Source: CAYUVA01 sp964448115 [NCBI: uncultured bacterium] (lineage in GTDB: Bacteria > CAYUVA01). Taken from it: DNA of 64,000 nt. The stretch spans positions 70,227 to 134,226 of the forward strand of contig CAYUVA010000004.1 in NCBI GenBank assembly GCA_964448115.1, in the 5' to 3' direction. The notes below the pieces were generated by a model. The model was not told the origin of the DNA. It searched no databases and was given only the letters and a program-made list of their open reading frames with translations. Shown in pieces: positions 38,467 to 47,743 of the stretch (positions are counted from its first letter, which is position 1; every line of letters starts with the position of its first letter). A program made the position numbers and the translations under genes.

Positions 38467-38895
38467 ATGAGACCGACTAAGGTCATGTTCAGCTTGACGG
38501 TAGTGATTGCCCTTATTGCCTTAAGCAGCCTGGGTACTTCCCGGGCGGCTATGGTTCCCTCACTTTGCCCGCAGGCGAAAGAGCTTGAGTCAAAGGAACT
38601 TGCCTTGGAAGAGACACAGGCTCTTCTCAATCGCGTCCAGGTTGGCTATCACCTTGCCCAGCTTGGATTGGAACCTCAAGAGATCGCCGCGCGGCTCGAC
38701 TCGCTCGATGCCAAGAGCCTGGCATACTTCGTGCACAATCCAGATAACCTGGTGTATGCTGGAAGGCGACCTAGCAGGGGAAGGGCATACTATGACGATG
38801 ATCCCTACTGTTTTTATCCCAATCCTGTTCTCTATATCACCGGTGTTGTGCTTATCGGGACCGGCTACTGGCTCATTCAAGCGAGCTATTATTGA
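38467..38895 (+). CDS. Small exported protein, PA2779/DUF6627-like
   Basis: The protein has 142 residues with an N-terminal signal segment (MFSLTVVIALIALSSLG, Ala-rich cleavage after SRA). A helical part follows with LNRVQVGYHLAQLGLEPQEI, then ARLDSLDAKSLAYFVHN, resembling the short PA2779 family in which a helix of form L-x-x-L-G-L-x-x-x-E-x-x-x-R-L precedes a C-terminal TM. The last 25 residues (NPVLYITGVVLIGTGYWLIQ) form one membrane segment. An AAGGAGGCG ribosome-binding site precedes the ATG. Function unknown. Confidence 0.7.
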   Translation: MRPTKVMFSLTVVIALIALSSLGTSRAAMVPSLCPQAKELESKELALEETQALLNRVQVGYHLAQLGLEPQEIAARLDSLDAKSLAYFVHNPDNLVYAGRRPSRGRAYYDDDPYCFYPNPVLYITGVVLIGTGYWLIQASYY

Positions 38896-39063
38896 AGGGT
38901 CTCCCTATAGGGTGCTCACATCGCTGCATGGATTGGCTTTCCGATAGTATCCCCATTGAAGGCTCAAGTATCTGATGGCAATATCGGCAACAATTATTTA
39001 AGTGCATGCTCAAGTTGAGCAACCTGGATGTAAAAATTTCCTTTATGGCATTCGAGCTAAGCC

Positions 39064-40362
39064 ATGGAAGTCATAATAACCCATGCCAATGCGGACTTTG
39101 ACGCCTTTGGCGCTCAGATCGCTGCCTCAAAGATATATAAAGGTGCGATAATCCTGCGCAGCCAGAGTTTAGCAGCCGGTGTCGATGAATTCTACAATCT
39201 ATACAAGCATTTCTTCAAGACCGCCAAACTGAGCGATATAGATATCAGCAAGGTTACGCGCGCCATCATCGTTGACACCCATACCGCGGATCGACTGCGC
39301 CAATTCAGGGATATCCTGGCAATACCCGATATCGATATTCATATATACGACCACCATCCCTTGGAGCAGGATCGTATCCATGGGAGCTATGAGGTTATGC
39401 GAGATTATGGCTCCACTTGCACCATATTCGCTTTGCACTTCAAAAGACACAAGATCGCCCTGACCCCGGAGGAGGCAACCTTAATGACTCTGGGGATTTA
39501 TATGGATACCGGCTCGCTCTCGTACCTTACTACGAAGCCGGAGGATGCGGAGGCGGTCGCATACCTCCTGGAGCAGGGCGCGAACCTGAAGACGGTCGGG
39601 TTCTTCATGCTTCCCGCATTCAATGATGATCAACGGGGGATATACTATTCGCTGCTTCCTGAGCTTAATCCGATAAATATCAAGGGTTTTCGAGTCGTTC
39701 TTTTGACTAAATTCCTGGATCAATATATCAAGGGGCTTGCATTTGTCATACGCAAGCTGAGCGAGGTGGAGCGGATAGATGCTATCTTCGGCTTGTTTCA
39801 TACAATAGACAACAACCGCACTTATATCATAGGCAGGAGTCGCAGCGCTGCCATCGATATCAACGCTATATTAGCTCCCTTTGGCGGTGGCGGGCATGAG
39901 GGCGCCGGCTCTGCGGTGGTGAAATACAGGGACCTGCAACGACTTAAATATAGGCTTGTGGAGCATATCTCCGAATCGCTCAGCATCCCCAACACGGTTA
40001 GAGAGATCATGTCCCAGCCGGTTCATACGGCGAGCCTCGATGAGAGTTGCCTGGAAGCATACCGCAAGATGCGGGACCATAATGTGTCCGGACTGATCGT
40101 TTGTGAATATCAAACTCCTATCGGGCTGATCTCCATAGATGACATTGACAAGGCACAGCGCAACAACCTGATGCATGCCCCTGTGAAGAGCTTCATGCGC
40201 AAGGATCTTATAAAAATCGATGCCGATACATCGCTAACTAAGGCGCAGGAAGTTTTGATCGAGAACAATGTGGGCAGGCTGGCTATAGTCAATGGAGATG
40301 TACTATGCGGAATCGTTACCCGCACCGACATTAGACGCTATATCGCTTCAGAAATAGTTTAG
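39064..40362 (+). CDS. DHH-family phosphoesterase with two CBS domains
   Basis: The protein has 432 residues. The DHH domain (1-150) has ITHANADFDAFGAQIAAS, IIVDTHTADRLRQF and the IYDHHPLEQD motif (about 97). The DHHA1 domain contains FGGGGHEGAGSAVVKY (about 278). Two CBS domains (305-428) follow: VREIMSQPVHTASLDESCLE and VKSFMRKDLIKIDADTSL. In several anaerobes the same DHH-DHHA1-CBS-CBS block is fused to a CCA-adding nucleotidyltransferase; here the protein stops after the CBS pair. It probably hydrolyses phosphodiesters of small nucleotides or nano-RNA under adenylate control (inference). Confidence 0.85.
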   Translation: MEVIITHANADFDAFGAQIAASKIYKGAIILRSQSLAAGVDEFYNLYKHFFKTAKLSDIDISKVTRAIIVDTHTADRLRQFRDILAIPDIDIHIYDHHPLEQDRIHGSYEVMRDYGSTCTIFALHFKRHKIALTPEEATLMTLGIYMDTGSLSYLTTKPEDAEAVAYLLEQGANLKTVGFFMLPAFNDDQRGIYYSLLPELNPINIKGFRVVLLTKFLDQYIKGLAFVIRKLSEVERIDAIFGLFHTIDNNRTYIIGRSRSAAIDINAILAPFGGGGHEGAGSAVVKYRDLQRLKYRLVEHISESLSIPNTVREIMSQPVHTASLDESCLEAYRKMRDHNVSGLIVCEYQTPIGLISIDDIDKAQRNNLMHAPVKSFMRKDLIKIDADTSLTKAQEVLIENNVGRLAIVNGDVLCGIVTRTDIRRYIASEIV

Positions 40363-40514
40363 CCAAATACTTGCCATCCTAGCACAATCGTTACCTTTTA
40401 ACTTGTTGATAATATTGGAATATTTTTATAAAGCCTGCTTCTTGACAATCGATGATACAACGGCTAAGCCTATATATGTAAGGAGGTGATAAAGAATCTG
40501 ACCGCTATGAGAAA

Positions 40515-40589
40515 ATGACCGTCCCAGGCATGATGAGGAAGCGGAGAAACAAGCCGAAAATACACTTGGATATCAAAAAACTGCAATAA
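40515..40589 (+). CDS. Possible tiny ORF in the leader of the NYN gene
   Basis: A frame of 24 codons, MTVPGMMRKRRNKPKIHLDI then KKLQ, is very basic. A perfect AAGGAGGTGA lies at 40480-40489, followed by a ten-codon frame whose TGA overlaps this ATG (AATGA). No larger gene uses that ribosome-binding site. The remainder of 40363-40677 holds a TTGACA at 40442 without a good -10. This could be leader peptides or chance. Confidence 0.25.
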   Translation: MTVPGMMRKRRNKPKIHLDIKKLQ

Positions 40590-40677
40590 AAAATCCTGCA
40601 TTCCAACCCTCATCTGTAAAGAATCCACCGATAGGAGTCTATTCGGTGCCAAGTAAAATATAACTGTAGGGAAAGTA

Positions 40678-42312
40678 GTGAATATGGTTTATTCGATGGA
40701 GATCGGACTATATGAAAAGATCCGTAAACTATTAAACAAGGACAATCTATATTGGCTAATAGACAACATCCTGGATAGCAAAGCTATCGTTGCCCTATCC
40801 AACAAACTGGAGTTTCAATTCAAGGGTATCCGCAACGAGGCGATGCCGAAACATGTACTTATAAAAGAGTTGGTTGACGAATTCTTCGTCCATTCCGGCT
40901 CCGCCGCCCAGATCATAAAGACCCTGACCAGGGCGACTAGCGATAAGATCAACGAGGTATCTAATCTTCGCCTTAGAGATATCAGGCACCATCTTGAAGA
41001 AAAGCTATCCGATCCTATAAATAGGCTCAAACAAGCGCCTTTCATCTGGTCGATCCTGGTCGATAATCGAAAGGAGGTCAGCTCCCTGGTAGTCGATGCC
41101 CTGTATGAAATCAAGGAAGGGCACTCCGATAATAAAAGTGAAAAAAGCCCCCCACTGATACAGAGCCAGGAGATAGATCATAAGATAACCATAATTGATG
41201 GTATTGATAACGATGAACTAGATGCAGATGATATTGAATTCCCGGACGAGACCCACCACTTGCTCCAGGATTACACTCTTATCAGGGAAAAACAACAATT
41301 GATAGAGCTGCTCGAGGAGAAGGATCGCGAGATCGTAAGATTGAAGAGAAAAGAGCGTAAAGCACAGTACAAGATCGAGAAACTGAGGACTTCAACTTCC
41401 ACTAAACAAGCAAAACAGCGATCCAAGAAGGAAAAGCAAGGTCTTCTCCAGGAGAACCAGAAGCTGCGCCAACAGCGGGAGGAGATGGCTAAAAAGCTGG
41501 ACCTTCTGCCCGACCTGCAAGCCCGCATTTCCCAACTTGAGGAGATCTTGAAGCAGAAAGATAAGCAAATCGAGGCTCTTGAAAGGGAACTATTCAGATT
41601 GAAAAAAGCAAAAGACCAGACTGAGCAGCTAAGCTCAAAGATAGCATTGGCAGAGGAGGAAATCGCCTCGCTGAGGGTCAACACCATCAATCACCTTAGC
41701 GACATCATAGATATTCAGAAGGATTTTTATAACAACATCGACCGCACTAAGGATCTGGTTGCCACCTGCCTTGAAAAGCTGCAAAAGGAAAAGACGCTGC
41801 TGGTGGATAGAATCCGAAAAGTGAAGGATCCATCACAAATGCGCTGCGGTATCTTCGTGGATGTGCAGAATATGTTCTACGCGGCAAAGAAGCAGTACAA
41901 GGGGAAGTTGAACTATCAGTTCTTGCTCGAGGTGGCGAGGAGAAAGCGCCCGTTATCGATCGCTGTCGCCTATATAATACAGACCCAGGATGTTGATCAA
42001 AGCAGCTTCATCGCCCTGTTGGAGCACTGTGGGTACGAGGTCAAATCAAAGGATCTGAAGACTCGCATCGACGGCTCTGCAAAGGGGGACTGGGATATGG
42101 AGATGGCAATGGATATCATGTCCATGGTCGATAAGCTCGATGTTGTGGTCCTGGTCAGCGGCGATGGCGACTTCGTGCCCTTGGTCAAGAAACTACAAAG
42201 CTATGGGATCATAGTCGAGGTCATGGCATTCGAGAACAATACCAGCCAGGAACTCAAGGAGGTTGCCGATAAGTATACCTCCATGGGAGAAGAACTCATA
42301 CTACAGTGCTAG
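40678..42312 (+). CDS. NYN-domain (LabA/DUF88-like) protein with coiled coil
   Basis: The protein has 544 residues from a GTG; an ATG two codons later is also possible. An N-terminal helical domain (1-150, unrecognised) is followed by an acidic stretch, then a long charged coiled coil (about 195-370, heptads rich in E, K, Q and L). The C-terminal NYN/PIN-like domain (about 385-540) has GIFVDVQNMFYAAK, a conserved Asp in GDWDMEMAMDIMSM, VVLVSGDGDFVPLVKKL and IVEVMAFENN. These are the acidic metal-binding residues of the family. NYN proteins are predicted RNases. The coiled coil suggests an oligomeric or scaffolded enzyme. Confidence 0.82.
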   Translation: MNMVYSMEIGLYEKIRKLLNKDNLYWLIDNILDSKAIVALSNKLEFQFKGIRNEAMPKHVLIKELVDEFFVHSGSAAQIIKTLTRATSDKINEVSNLRLRDIRHHLEEKLSDPINRLKQAPFIWSILVDNRKEVSSLVVDALYEIKEGHSDNKSEKSPPLIQSQEIDHKITIIDGIDNDELDADDIEFPDETHHLLQDYTLIREKQQLIELLEEKDREIVRLKRKERKAQYKIEKLRTSTSTKQAKQRSKKEKQGLLQENQKLRQQREEMAKKLDLLPDLQARISQLEEILKQKDKQIEALERELFRLKKAKDQTEQLSSKIALAEEEIASLRVNTINHLSDIIDIQKDFYNNIDRTKDLVATCLEKLQKEKTLLVDRIRKVKDPSQMRCGIFVDVQNMFYAAKKQYKGKLNYQFLLEVARRKRPLSIAVAYIIQTQDVDQSSFIALLEHCGYEVKSKDLKTRIDGSAKGDWDMEMAMDIMSMVDKLDVVVLVSGDGDFVPLVKKLQSYGIIVEVMAFENNTSQELKEVADKYTSMGEELILQC

Positions 42313-42477
42313 CGACTAAAAACATATAAAAAACTCCTTACTTACATGCACTTAGCATGCAGGGATCTATTCTCGATTTGACAATAGAGATGTAGGTGTT
42401 AATATTATTTGAAGACAGGGTATTAAAAAACTGAAACATTCGAGGGGCTTTGTTAGAGTTTCAAGGCTTATTTGAAC

Positions 42478-44676
42478 ATGGCAGATAAGGGTAATCTCAA
42501 ACAGGACAGCAAGAACAATCCAACTACTACCCCACTGGTAACCAACAGCCTTGGCGAGTCCAGCTTGTGGGATTCACATCGATATATCACGCTTCTTAAA
42601 CAAAAAGCCTCTCTTGATGCGGTTACCGCAGAAAAGATACTCAAGCAGGTGCAGGAACGGATACGAAGGCTCAACCTCGCCTCGGTGGAAGAAAGCATGG
42701 TATTAAGTCTAATTGCGCAGGTCATGGAGGAAAACAAGCTGGGGAAAAAAAAGCAGAATATACAGCAGATCAATATTATCAAGGCAGATGTAAACCATAG
42801 CATAACCCGGGGACATACGACCAGCTCCCTGGGGGGAATACATCCCGGCACCTCGGACCTGGCAATTGCCAACATGGTAAAACGAGAATACTCCCTTGAG
42901 CAGGTAATGCCGCCAAATGTATCCAAAGCTCATCAGGAGGGGGATATTCATATTCATGGCTTAGGCTTTATCGATCGGTTTTATAGCACAATGCAATCGT
43001 TGGAGTACCTGAAGCGACTTGGGCTGGATATCCCAGGAGCGCTCAATTGTGCGAAGCCGGCTAAGCATCCATCTGTGCTCATCTCGCAGATGGCTCGTTT
43101 CACCTCTTATTTGCAGTCGTTCTACTATGGCACCATTGCTTGGGATGCGGTGAATTATTATATGGCACCCTTTTTGGAGCGGATGCCGGATAGCGAGCTT
43201 AATCAGGTGGCTCAATCGCTGCTTTACGAGTTTGCGCACCTTGCTGGATTACATGCCTGGCGACCGGTCTTCAGCGAGCTTCATCTCTACTGGGAGATCC
43301 CCCCGCACTTGGAGCATGTACCAGCTTTAGGGAAGGGGGGCAAAGGATCCGGCAAGACCTACTTCGAGTACTCGGTTGACGCGCAGAGATTCGCCTGGGC
43401 TATATTCGATCTTTTATTAAGAGGGGATTCGATGGGCAAGCCATTCATCTTTCCCCGCATCGTTTTGCATATCACCGATCGTTTCCTAAAGACTCACGGC
43501 GCCATGGATTTCTTGAATCATGCCTGTCGCTCGGCGGGCAAGATGGGCACGGTGGTCTTTTGCTTTGATCGCAAAGACAAAATCGGCACCGTGGAGAGCT
43601 TGCAGGTTGACATAAAGAACGATCCTGGTTTGTTGATGGATCTGATGCAGCCCTGGAAGTTGCGCTTCCACACCATGGGGAATGTGAGCATCAACCTGCC
43701 TCGAATTGCATATAAAGCCAGGGGCAATACCTCACAGCTTATCGAGCTCGTAAGCCAAACGGTCGATGTTGCAATAAAAGCACACAAGGCGAAGAGACAG
43801 TTTATAAACAAGCTGATCAATAATGGAGATAAACCACTGTCATTTTTTGCCGAGAAGAAAGATGGGAAAAGATTCCAGCGCAATGAACGCACCTATTGCT
43901 TGATAAATGTAGTCGGGCTGAACGAGATGGTGCAATATCATCTGGGCAAGGAGCTACATGTCGGCGAGGCAGCTATCTCAATGGGTGAAAAGATCCTCAC
44001 CCATATCAATAATCTGCTCGAAAAAGCCTCCCAAAACAATGGAATAAAATTTCTCCTCCATCAGGCGCACTCCGAGAAGGTTACACACCGCATGGCACTT
44101 TCAGACCTGAAGCGCTTTTCAGATGCAGCAAGTAAAGTAATTAAAGGCGATATAAACCAACAGGCTGTATATTACACAAATTCAAGCCAGTTCAATATTT
44201 CAGCCCCCATCGAACCCTTTACAAAGATCGAATACGAGGGAAGATACCACAAGTTCTTTGACGGTGGAGCCACATGCAATATTTGGCTCGGTGAGCAGAT
44301 ACCCGCAAGAAAGAAGATGGCAGAGATCCTGGTAAAGGCACACAAGGAGACCGACTGCCAAAGAGTAGCTTTTTTGCCTGAGTTCACTATCTGTCCCAAG
44401 TGCGATGCGGTTAGCCGCAGCCTACTGCAAAACTGCCCTATCTGCCACTCAAAAAAGATTGAACACCTGGCGCAGATCGCTGGACACTACGCCCTAACCT
44501 CAAGGTGGAACAAGGGAAAGCTCGCTGAACTTAAGGATAGATTTCGCTTCGATAAGTTCCCCAAGGAATCAGCAAAGAAGGACGACAGCACTGAGGATAC
44601 AAACGATACTGATACCATAACCATAACCGAGGATGAGATACAGGCTATACTCAATAAGAACAAGAATAAGGCTTGA
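42478..44676 (+). CDS. nrdD: Anaerobic (class III) ribonucleoside-triphosphate reductase
   Basis: Makes dNTPs without oxygen by a glycyl radical mechanism. The protein has about 732 residues; an upstream TTG adds two. The N-terminal ATP-cone-like segment (AEKILKQVQERIRRL) is followed by the barrel: HQEGDIHIHGLGFIDRFYS, TIAWDAVNYYMAPFL and RFHTMGNVSINLPRIAYKA, then YYTNSSQFNISAPIEPF. The C-terminal zinc site is CPKC...CPIC (about 638-658). The glycyl-radical loop reads AQIAGHYALTSRWNKGK with the Gly at about 669, where most enzymes have R-V-x-G-Y. No nrdG activase gene lies next to it. Confidence 0.93.
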   Translation: MADKGNLKQDSKNNPTTTPLVTNSLGESSLWDSHRYITLLKQKASLDAVTAEKILKQVQERIRRLNLASVEESMVLSLIAQVMEENKLGKKKQNIQQINIIKADVNHSITRGHTTSSLGGIHPGTSDLAIANMVKREYSLEQVMPPNVSKAHQEGDIHIHGLGFIDRFYSTMQSLEYLKRLGLDIPGALNCAKPAKHPSVLISQMARFTSYLQSFYYGTIAWDAVNYYMAPFLERMPDSELNQVAQSLLYEFAHLAGLHAWRPVFSELHLYWEIPPHLEHVPALGKGGKGSGKTYFEYSVDAQRFAWAIFDLLLRGDSMGKPFIFPRIVLHITDRFLKTHGAMDFLNHACRSAGKMGTVVFCFDRKDKIGTVESLQVDIKNDPGLLMDLMQPWKLRFHTMGNVSINLPRIAYKARGNTSQLIELVSQTVDVAIKAHKAKRQFINKLINNGDKPLSFFAEKKDGKRFQRNERTYCLINVVGLNEMVQYHLGKELHVGEAAISMGEKILTHINNLLEKASQNNGIKFLLHQAHSEKVTHRMALSDLKRFSDAASKVIKGDINQQAVYYTNSSQFNISAPIEPFTKIEYEGRYHKFFDGGATCNIWLGEQIPARKKMAEILVKAHKETDCQRVAFLPEFTICPKCDAVSRSLLQNCPICHSKKIEHLAQIAGHYALTSRWNKGKLAELKDRFRFDKFPKESAKKDDSTEDTNDTDTITITEDEIQAILNKNKNKA

Positions 44677-44720
44677 GGCTTGAGGGGAAAGAGTCATTTA
44701 ACCACACTATTTAAAGAAAC

Positions 44721-45764
44721 ATGCTGAACGAGTTGCCCCAAGGTCCCAGGATAGTTATGCGCTCCACCAACTGGATCGGCGATGTAATGATGTCGATGCC
44801 TACTATAAGGGCACTTAAGAGCCATCTTAAAGACTGCCATATCACCGTGATCTGTCGCTCCAATGTTCAGCCGTTGTATTTTTACACCTCCTATGTGGAT
44901 CGATTGATCGCCTATGATGCCCAAAAAGGGGTCAAAAGGCTGGCTGGTCTTATCAGGCTTTCTCGAAGGATAAGGGGTGAGGGCTATGATCTCGCTGTAT
45001 GCTTGCAGAATGCCTTTGAGGCTGCGCTTCTTTTTTGGCTAGCGAAAGTGCCCAGGCGCATTGGATATGCGGTTGATATGCGTGGATGGCTGCTTACTGA
45101 CAGGATAGAACGGGCATCAAATTATAGGGAGCTTTCAGAGATAGAATATTACCAGAGGCTCCTTGAACCGATAGGCGTCAGAGATATCGAGGTAAAAAAC
45201 CGCCTGGAGCTGGATGATTTGGAGATTCGGCTGGTAAAGGAGTTACTTTATATCAAAGGCGTAAACCATAAAGATCGCCTGATAGCTATCGCCCCCGGTG
45301 CTGCTTATGGAACCGCCAAGCGATGGCTAACCGATCGCTTCGCCGAGGTGGCTAGCAGACTGACGGAACAAAAGGATACAAAGGTCATCCTGCTCGGTTC
45401 CAAAAAGGAGGGTGAACTGGGAACAAGGATCATTGAGCTTTGCCAAAACAAGCCGATCGATCTTATTGGAAAAACGACCCTTAGAGAGACCATTTCTATC
45501 ATATCGCTTTGTAGCTTGCTGATTTGTAACGACTCCGGCTTGATGCACATAGCCGCCGATCTTAATGTCCCCCTGGTGGTCATCTTCGGTCCAACGATTC
45601 CATCTGGAACAGCCCCACGAGGGGATAATGTACAAGTTCTACATAAACCAAGTGTCATCGATTGTCAGCCGTGCAAAAAAAGAGACTGCGATCGTGAACA
45701 TGAATGTATGAAGGCAATCTCGACCGATGAGGTGATGGAGGCTGCGCTTAGCCTGTTGGATTGA
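44721..45764 (+). CDS. waaF: Lipopolysaccharide heptosyltransferase II (GT9)
   Basis: Adds ADP-heptose to the LPS inner core at the cytoplasmic membrane. The 347 residues are the normal length. Motifs include IVMRSTNWIGDVMMSMPTI, the GT9 donor-site region IAIAPGAAYGTAKRWLTDRF, ICNDSGLMHIAADLNVPLV, VIFGPTIPSGTAPRGD, and the cysteine-rich tail CQPCKKRDCDREHECM characteristic of WaaF. It shows that the organism has an outer membrane with LPS-type core. The gene converges with a lipoprotein gene and overlaps it by 17 bases. Confidence 0.93.
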   Translation: MLNELPQGPRIVMRSTNWIGDVMMSMPTIRALKSHLKDCHITVICRSNVQPLYFYTSYVDRLIAYDAQKGVKRLAGLIRLSRRIRGEGYDLAVCLQNAFEAALLFWLAKVPRRIGYAVDMRGWLLTDRIERASNYRELSEIEYYQRLLEPIGVRDIEVKNRLELDDLEIRLVKELLYIKGVNHKDRLIAIAPGAAYGTAKRWLTDRFAEVASRLTEQKDTKVILLGSKKEGELGTRIIELCQNKPIDLIGKTTLRETISIISLCSLLICNDSGLMHIAADLNVPLVVIFGPTIPSGTAPRGDNVQVLHKPSVIDCQPCKKRDCDREHECMKAISTDEVMEAALSLLD

Positions 45765-46428
45765 GCCTGCTTTCTCCGAAGATCCATGAAAGCACGGTAA
45801 AGAGATCCCGCACCTCGGACAAGGCATAAGCCTTTCCTGGCACACCAGGGTTCACGCTCATGGAAAATCCGCCCTCGATATGCCCGTTTATATCCGGAAG
45901 GACACCCCAGATATGAAGGGATAATCGCCTTATTTCACCGCTGATATTGTGATCCCTGTCATGAGCCGGCAGGTTATCCAAGGCAATCAGCCTACCGCCC
46001 ATTTGAAAAAAATCATGCAATTTGCCAAGTGTCGCTTTCGACATGGCTAGCGGCTGCACAAGAATTATGCACGAGGTGGTGAACGGTTCACCAAATTGAA
46101 TGCACTCTAAAAGTGCCTGCCTGCTGCGGATTTGTTTGATCCGAGAAGCGATGATGTGGCGATCGTCTATATAATTCATCCTAAGCGGTATTTTTTTTAT
46201 TGCATCTGCCCATTTAGTGGGAAGAGCGCCACTCAGATAGTATTCGGTTGAGTCATCAGGACAGTATATTGCTAGATCATAGTAGGAAATGCTGGCTTCC
46301 GGTTGGTTATTGCATGCCGAAAGCAAGAACATGGACGCTATTAAGATGAATATGAATATGGTTATTATGCAATAGACTCTTTTTGCAAAATAGGTTGCTA
46401 GGATCGATTTTTCCCTGTTTGGGATCAC
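45748..46428 (-). CDS. Putative lipoprotein coupled to the sigma/anti-sigma pair
   Basis: The protein has 226 residues from a GTG that overlaps the anti-sigma stop (GTGA). A long N-terminal extension precedes a hydrophobic segment ending in the lipobox-like FLLSAC at about residue 39. The rest is a mixed alpha/beta domain with YYDLAIYCPDDSTEYYLSG, FTTSCIILVQPLAMSKATL and FFQMGGRLIALDNLPAHD, which recalls a DUF4350/ThuA-like Rossmann fold; I cannot assign a family. The coupling suggests it senses or executes an envelope function controlled by the sigma factor. Confidence 0.65.
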   Translation of the reverse strand: MIPNREKSILATYFAKRVYCIITIFIFILIASMFLLSACNNQPEASISYYDLAIYCPDDSTEYYLSGALPTKWADAIKKIPLRMNYIDDRHIIASRIKQIRSRQALLECIQFGEPFTTSCIILVQPLAMSKATLGKLHDFFQMGGRLIALDNLPAHDRDHNISGEIRRLSLHIWGVLPDINGHIEGGFSMSVNPGVPGKAYALSEVRDLFTVLSWIFGESRLNPTG

Positions 46429-47039
46429 TTGTAGGAGGCAGCCTCTGCCCTCTGGTCGTAAGGATTATTTATTATTAGACGCTGGTTCTTGGAGTTTTCC
46501 AATTGCTCGGCAATCTGCTTGAATCTCTGGATAGTCCTTTGAAGATTCTTCTCGTCCTGGAGTATATTATGATCTATCTGTGCCATAGGATAGCTATCTA
46601 TGGGTGTTTGTTGTGCTGGTTGTGCTGTTTGGGGTATCAAAGTCTGTTGATTGCTATTCCGCCTGGCAGCGGTCAGGTTGAGGTCACTATTGCCTAGTGG
46701 ATTTGCCAGGATGAGCAATAGGATCATTAACATTATTCCTGCGATGGATACTACCCGTACAGGATTCCATATCCCGGCGCCCTTTTTTGCAGGGGAAGTC
46801 CTTGGATGCTCAGTGGCGGAGGCAATTATCTTCCTTTTCACAGACAGGTTGAAATCGATAGGAACATCCACTTGCTTGCTGTTTTGCAGGGCTTCTAGGA
46901 CGAGCTGTGCAGCCTTCAACGAGGTAAAGCAGTCCTTGCAGTCCTGCAGGTGCTCCTCTACCCGTGCTTCCTTTTGAGGCTTCAGTTGCCCTTCCAGGAA
47001 TCTGAAGATGTTCCTTTTAACCCAACCGCATTTCATCAC
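46425..47039 (-). CDS. Zinc-finger (ZAS) anti-sigma factor
   Basis: The 204-residue single-pass membrane protein has an N-terminal zinc-finger domain with the H-x3-C-x2-C motif in VEEHLQDCKDCFTSL, as in RsrA/ChrR-like anti-sigma factors. A TM segment lies at about 95-115 (VSIAGIMLMILLLILANPLG), followed by a Gln-rich region outside the membrane. It starts four bases inside the sigma-factor gene (ATGA), so the two are made in step. It most likely sequesters the adjacent ECF sigma factor until an envelope signal. Confidence 0.88.
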   Translation of the reverse strand: MMKCGWVKRNIFRFLEGQLKPQKEARVEEHLQDCKDCFTSLKAAQLVLEALQNSKQVDVPIDFNLSVKRKIIASATEHPRTSPAKKGAGIWNPVRVVSIAGIMLMILLLILANPLGNSDLNLTAARRNSNQQTLIPQTAQPAQQTPIDSYPMAQIDHNILQDEKNLQRTIQRFKQIAEQLENSKNQRLIINNPYDQRAEAASYK

Positions 47040-47707
47040 AGGATATCCTCGATTCGATGTTCCAATTTTTTCTTGAGCATGTTTCGCGCTCGATTTATCC
47101 GAGATTTAACCGTTCCGAGGGGCATGTTCAATACCCCGGCGATCTCTTCATAACTCAATCCTTGAATATCTCTGAGAATTAGTGGCGCTTTGTGTTTTTT
47201 AGGCAAGCTCTGAAGTGCTTCTTTGACGATCTTTTGCGTCTGAAGGCGACCTAGGCTCTCATCAGGAAGGTTATCCTCGTCTGGAATCTCAACCATCATC
47301 TCATCGGACTCATCATTGTTTTGAGGCTTTATCTGGAAGGGGAGGAAGGTAACGATCTTACGCCTTCTAAGCTCATTGTAAGCCAGGTTTGTCGCTATCT
47401 TGTAGATCCAGGCGTTGAAGGTGGAGAGGAACTTGTATCTGTAGGCTGTCTTATAGACCCTCAAGAATGTCTCCTGTGCTAACTCCTGTGCTCGATCGTA
47501 GTTGCCAAGCAGCCTGTTCAGGTAATTGATTATGGGAGCTTGGTATCTAGCCATGATCTGGTCGAAGGCACGATGGTTGCCGTCAGCGATTAGTTCAAGC
47601 AGCTCATGGTCGCTCTTTTCTGAGAGGTACTGGCTATCGATCTGTTTGATAGATGCCTGGTTTCTCACCTTGCTCTCGCCTTTGTCCCCTTTGTTTGCGT
47701 TGCTCAA
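47036..47707 (-). CDS. ECF-type RNA polymerase sigma factor
   Basis: The protein has 223 residues from a TTG start that follows GGAGGTGTGATAAAAC. Region 2 shows FDQIMARYQAPIINYLNRLL, RAQELAQETFLRVYKTAYRY and FNAWIYKIATNLAYNELRRR. Region 4 shows ALQSLPKKHKAPLILRDIQG, then YEEIAGVLNMPLGTVKSRIN. A charged linker between regions contains DESDEMMVE. This is a group 4 (SigE/RpoE-like) factor. It heads a coupled run of sigma, anti-sigma and lipoprotein, 36 bases after the FHA gene. Confidence 0.94.
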   Translation of the reverse strand: MSNANKGDKGESKVRNQASIKQIDSQYLSEKSDHELLELIADGNHRAFDQIMARYQAPIINYLNRLLGNYDRAQELAQETFLRVYKTAYRYKFLSTFNAWIYKIATNLAYNELRRRKIVTFLPFQIKPQNNDESDEMMVEIPDEDNLPDESLGRLQTQKIVKEALQSLPKKHKAPLILRDIQGLSYEEIAGVLNMPLGTVKSRINRARNMLKKKLEHRIEDIL

Positions 47708-47743
47708 GTTTTATCACACCTCCACAAATTAAAAGTTCCCTTT

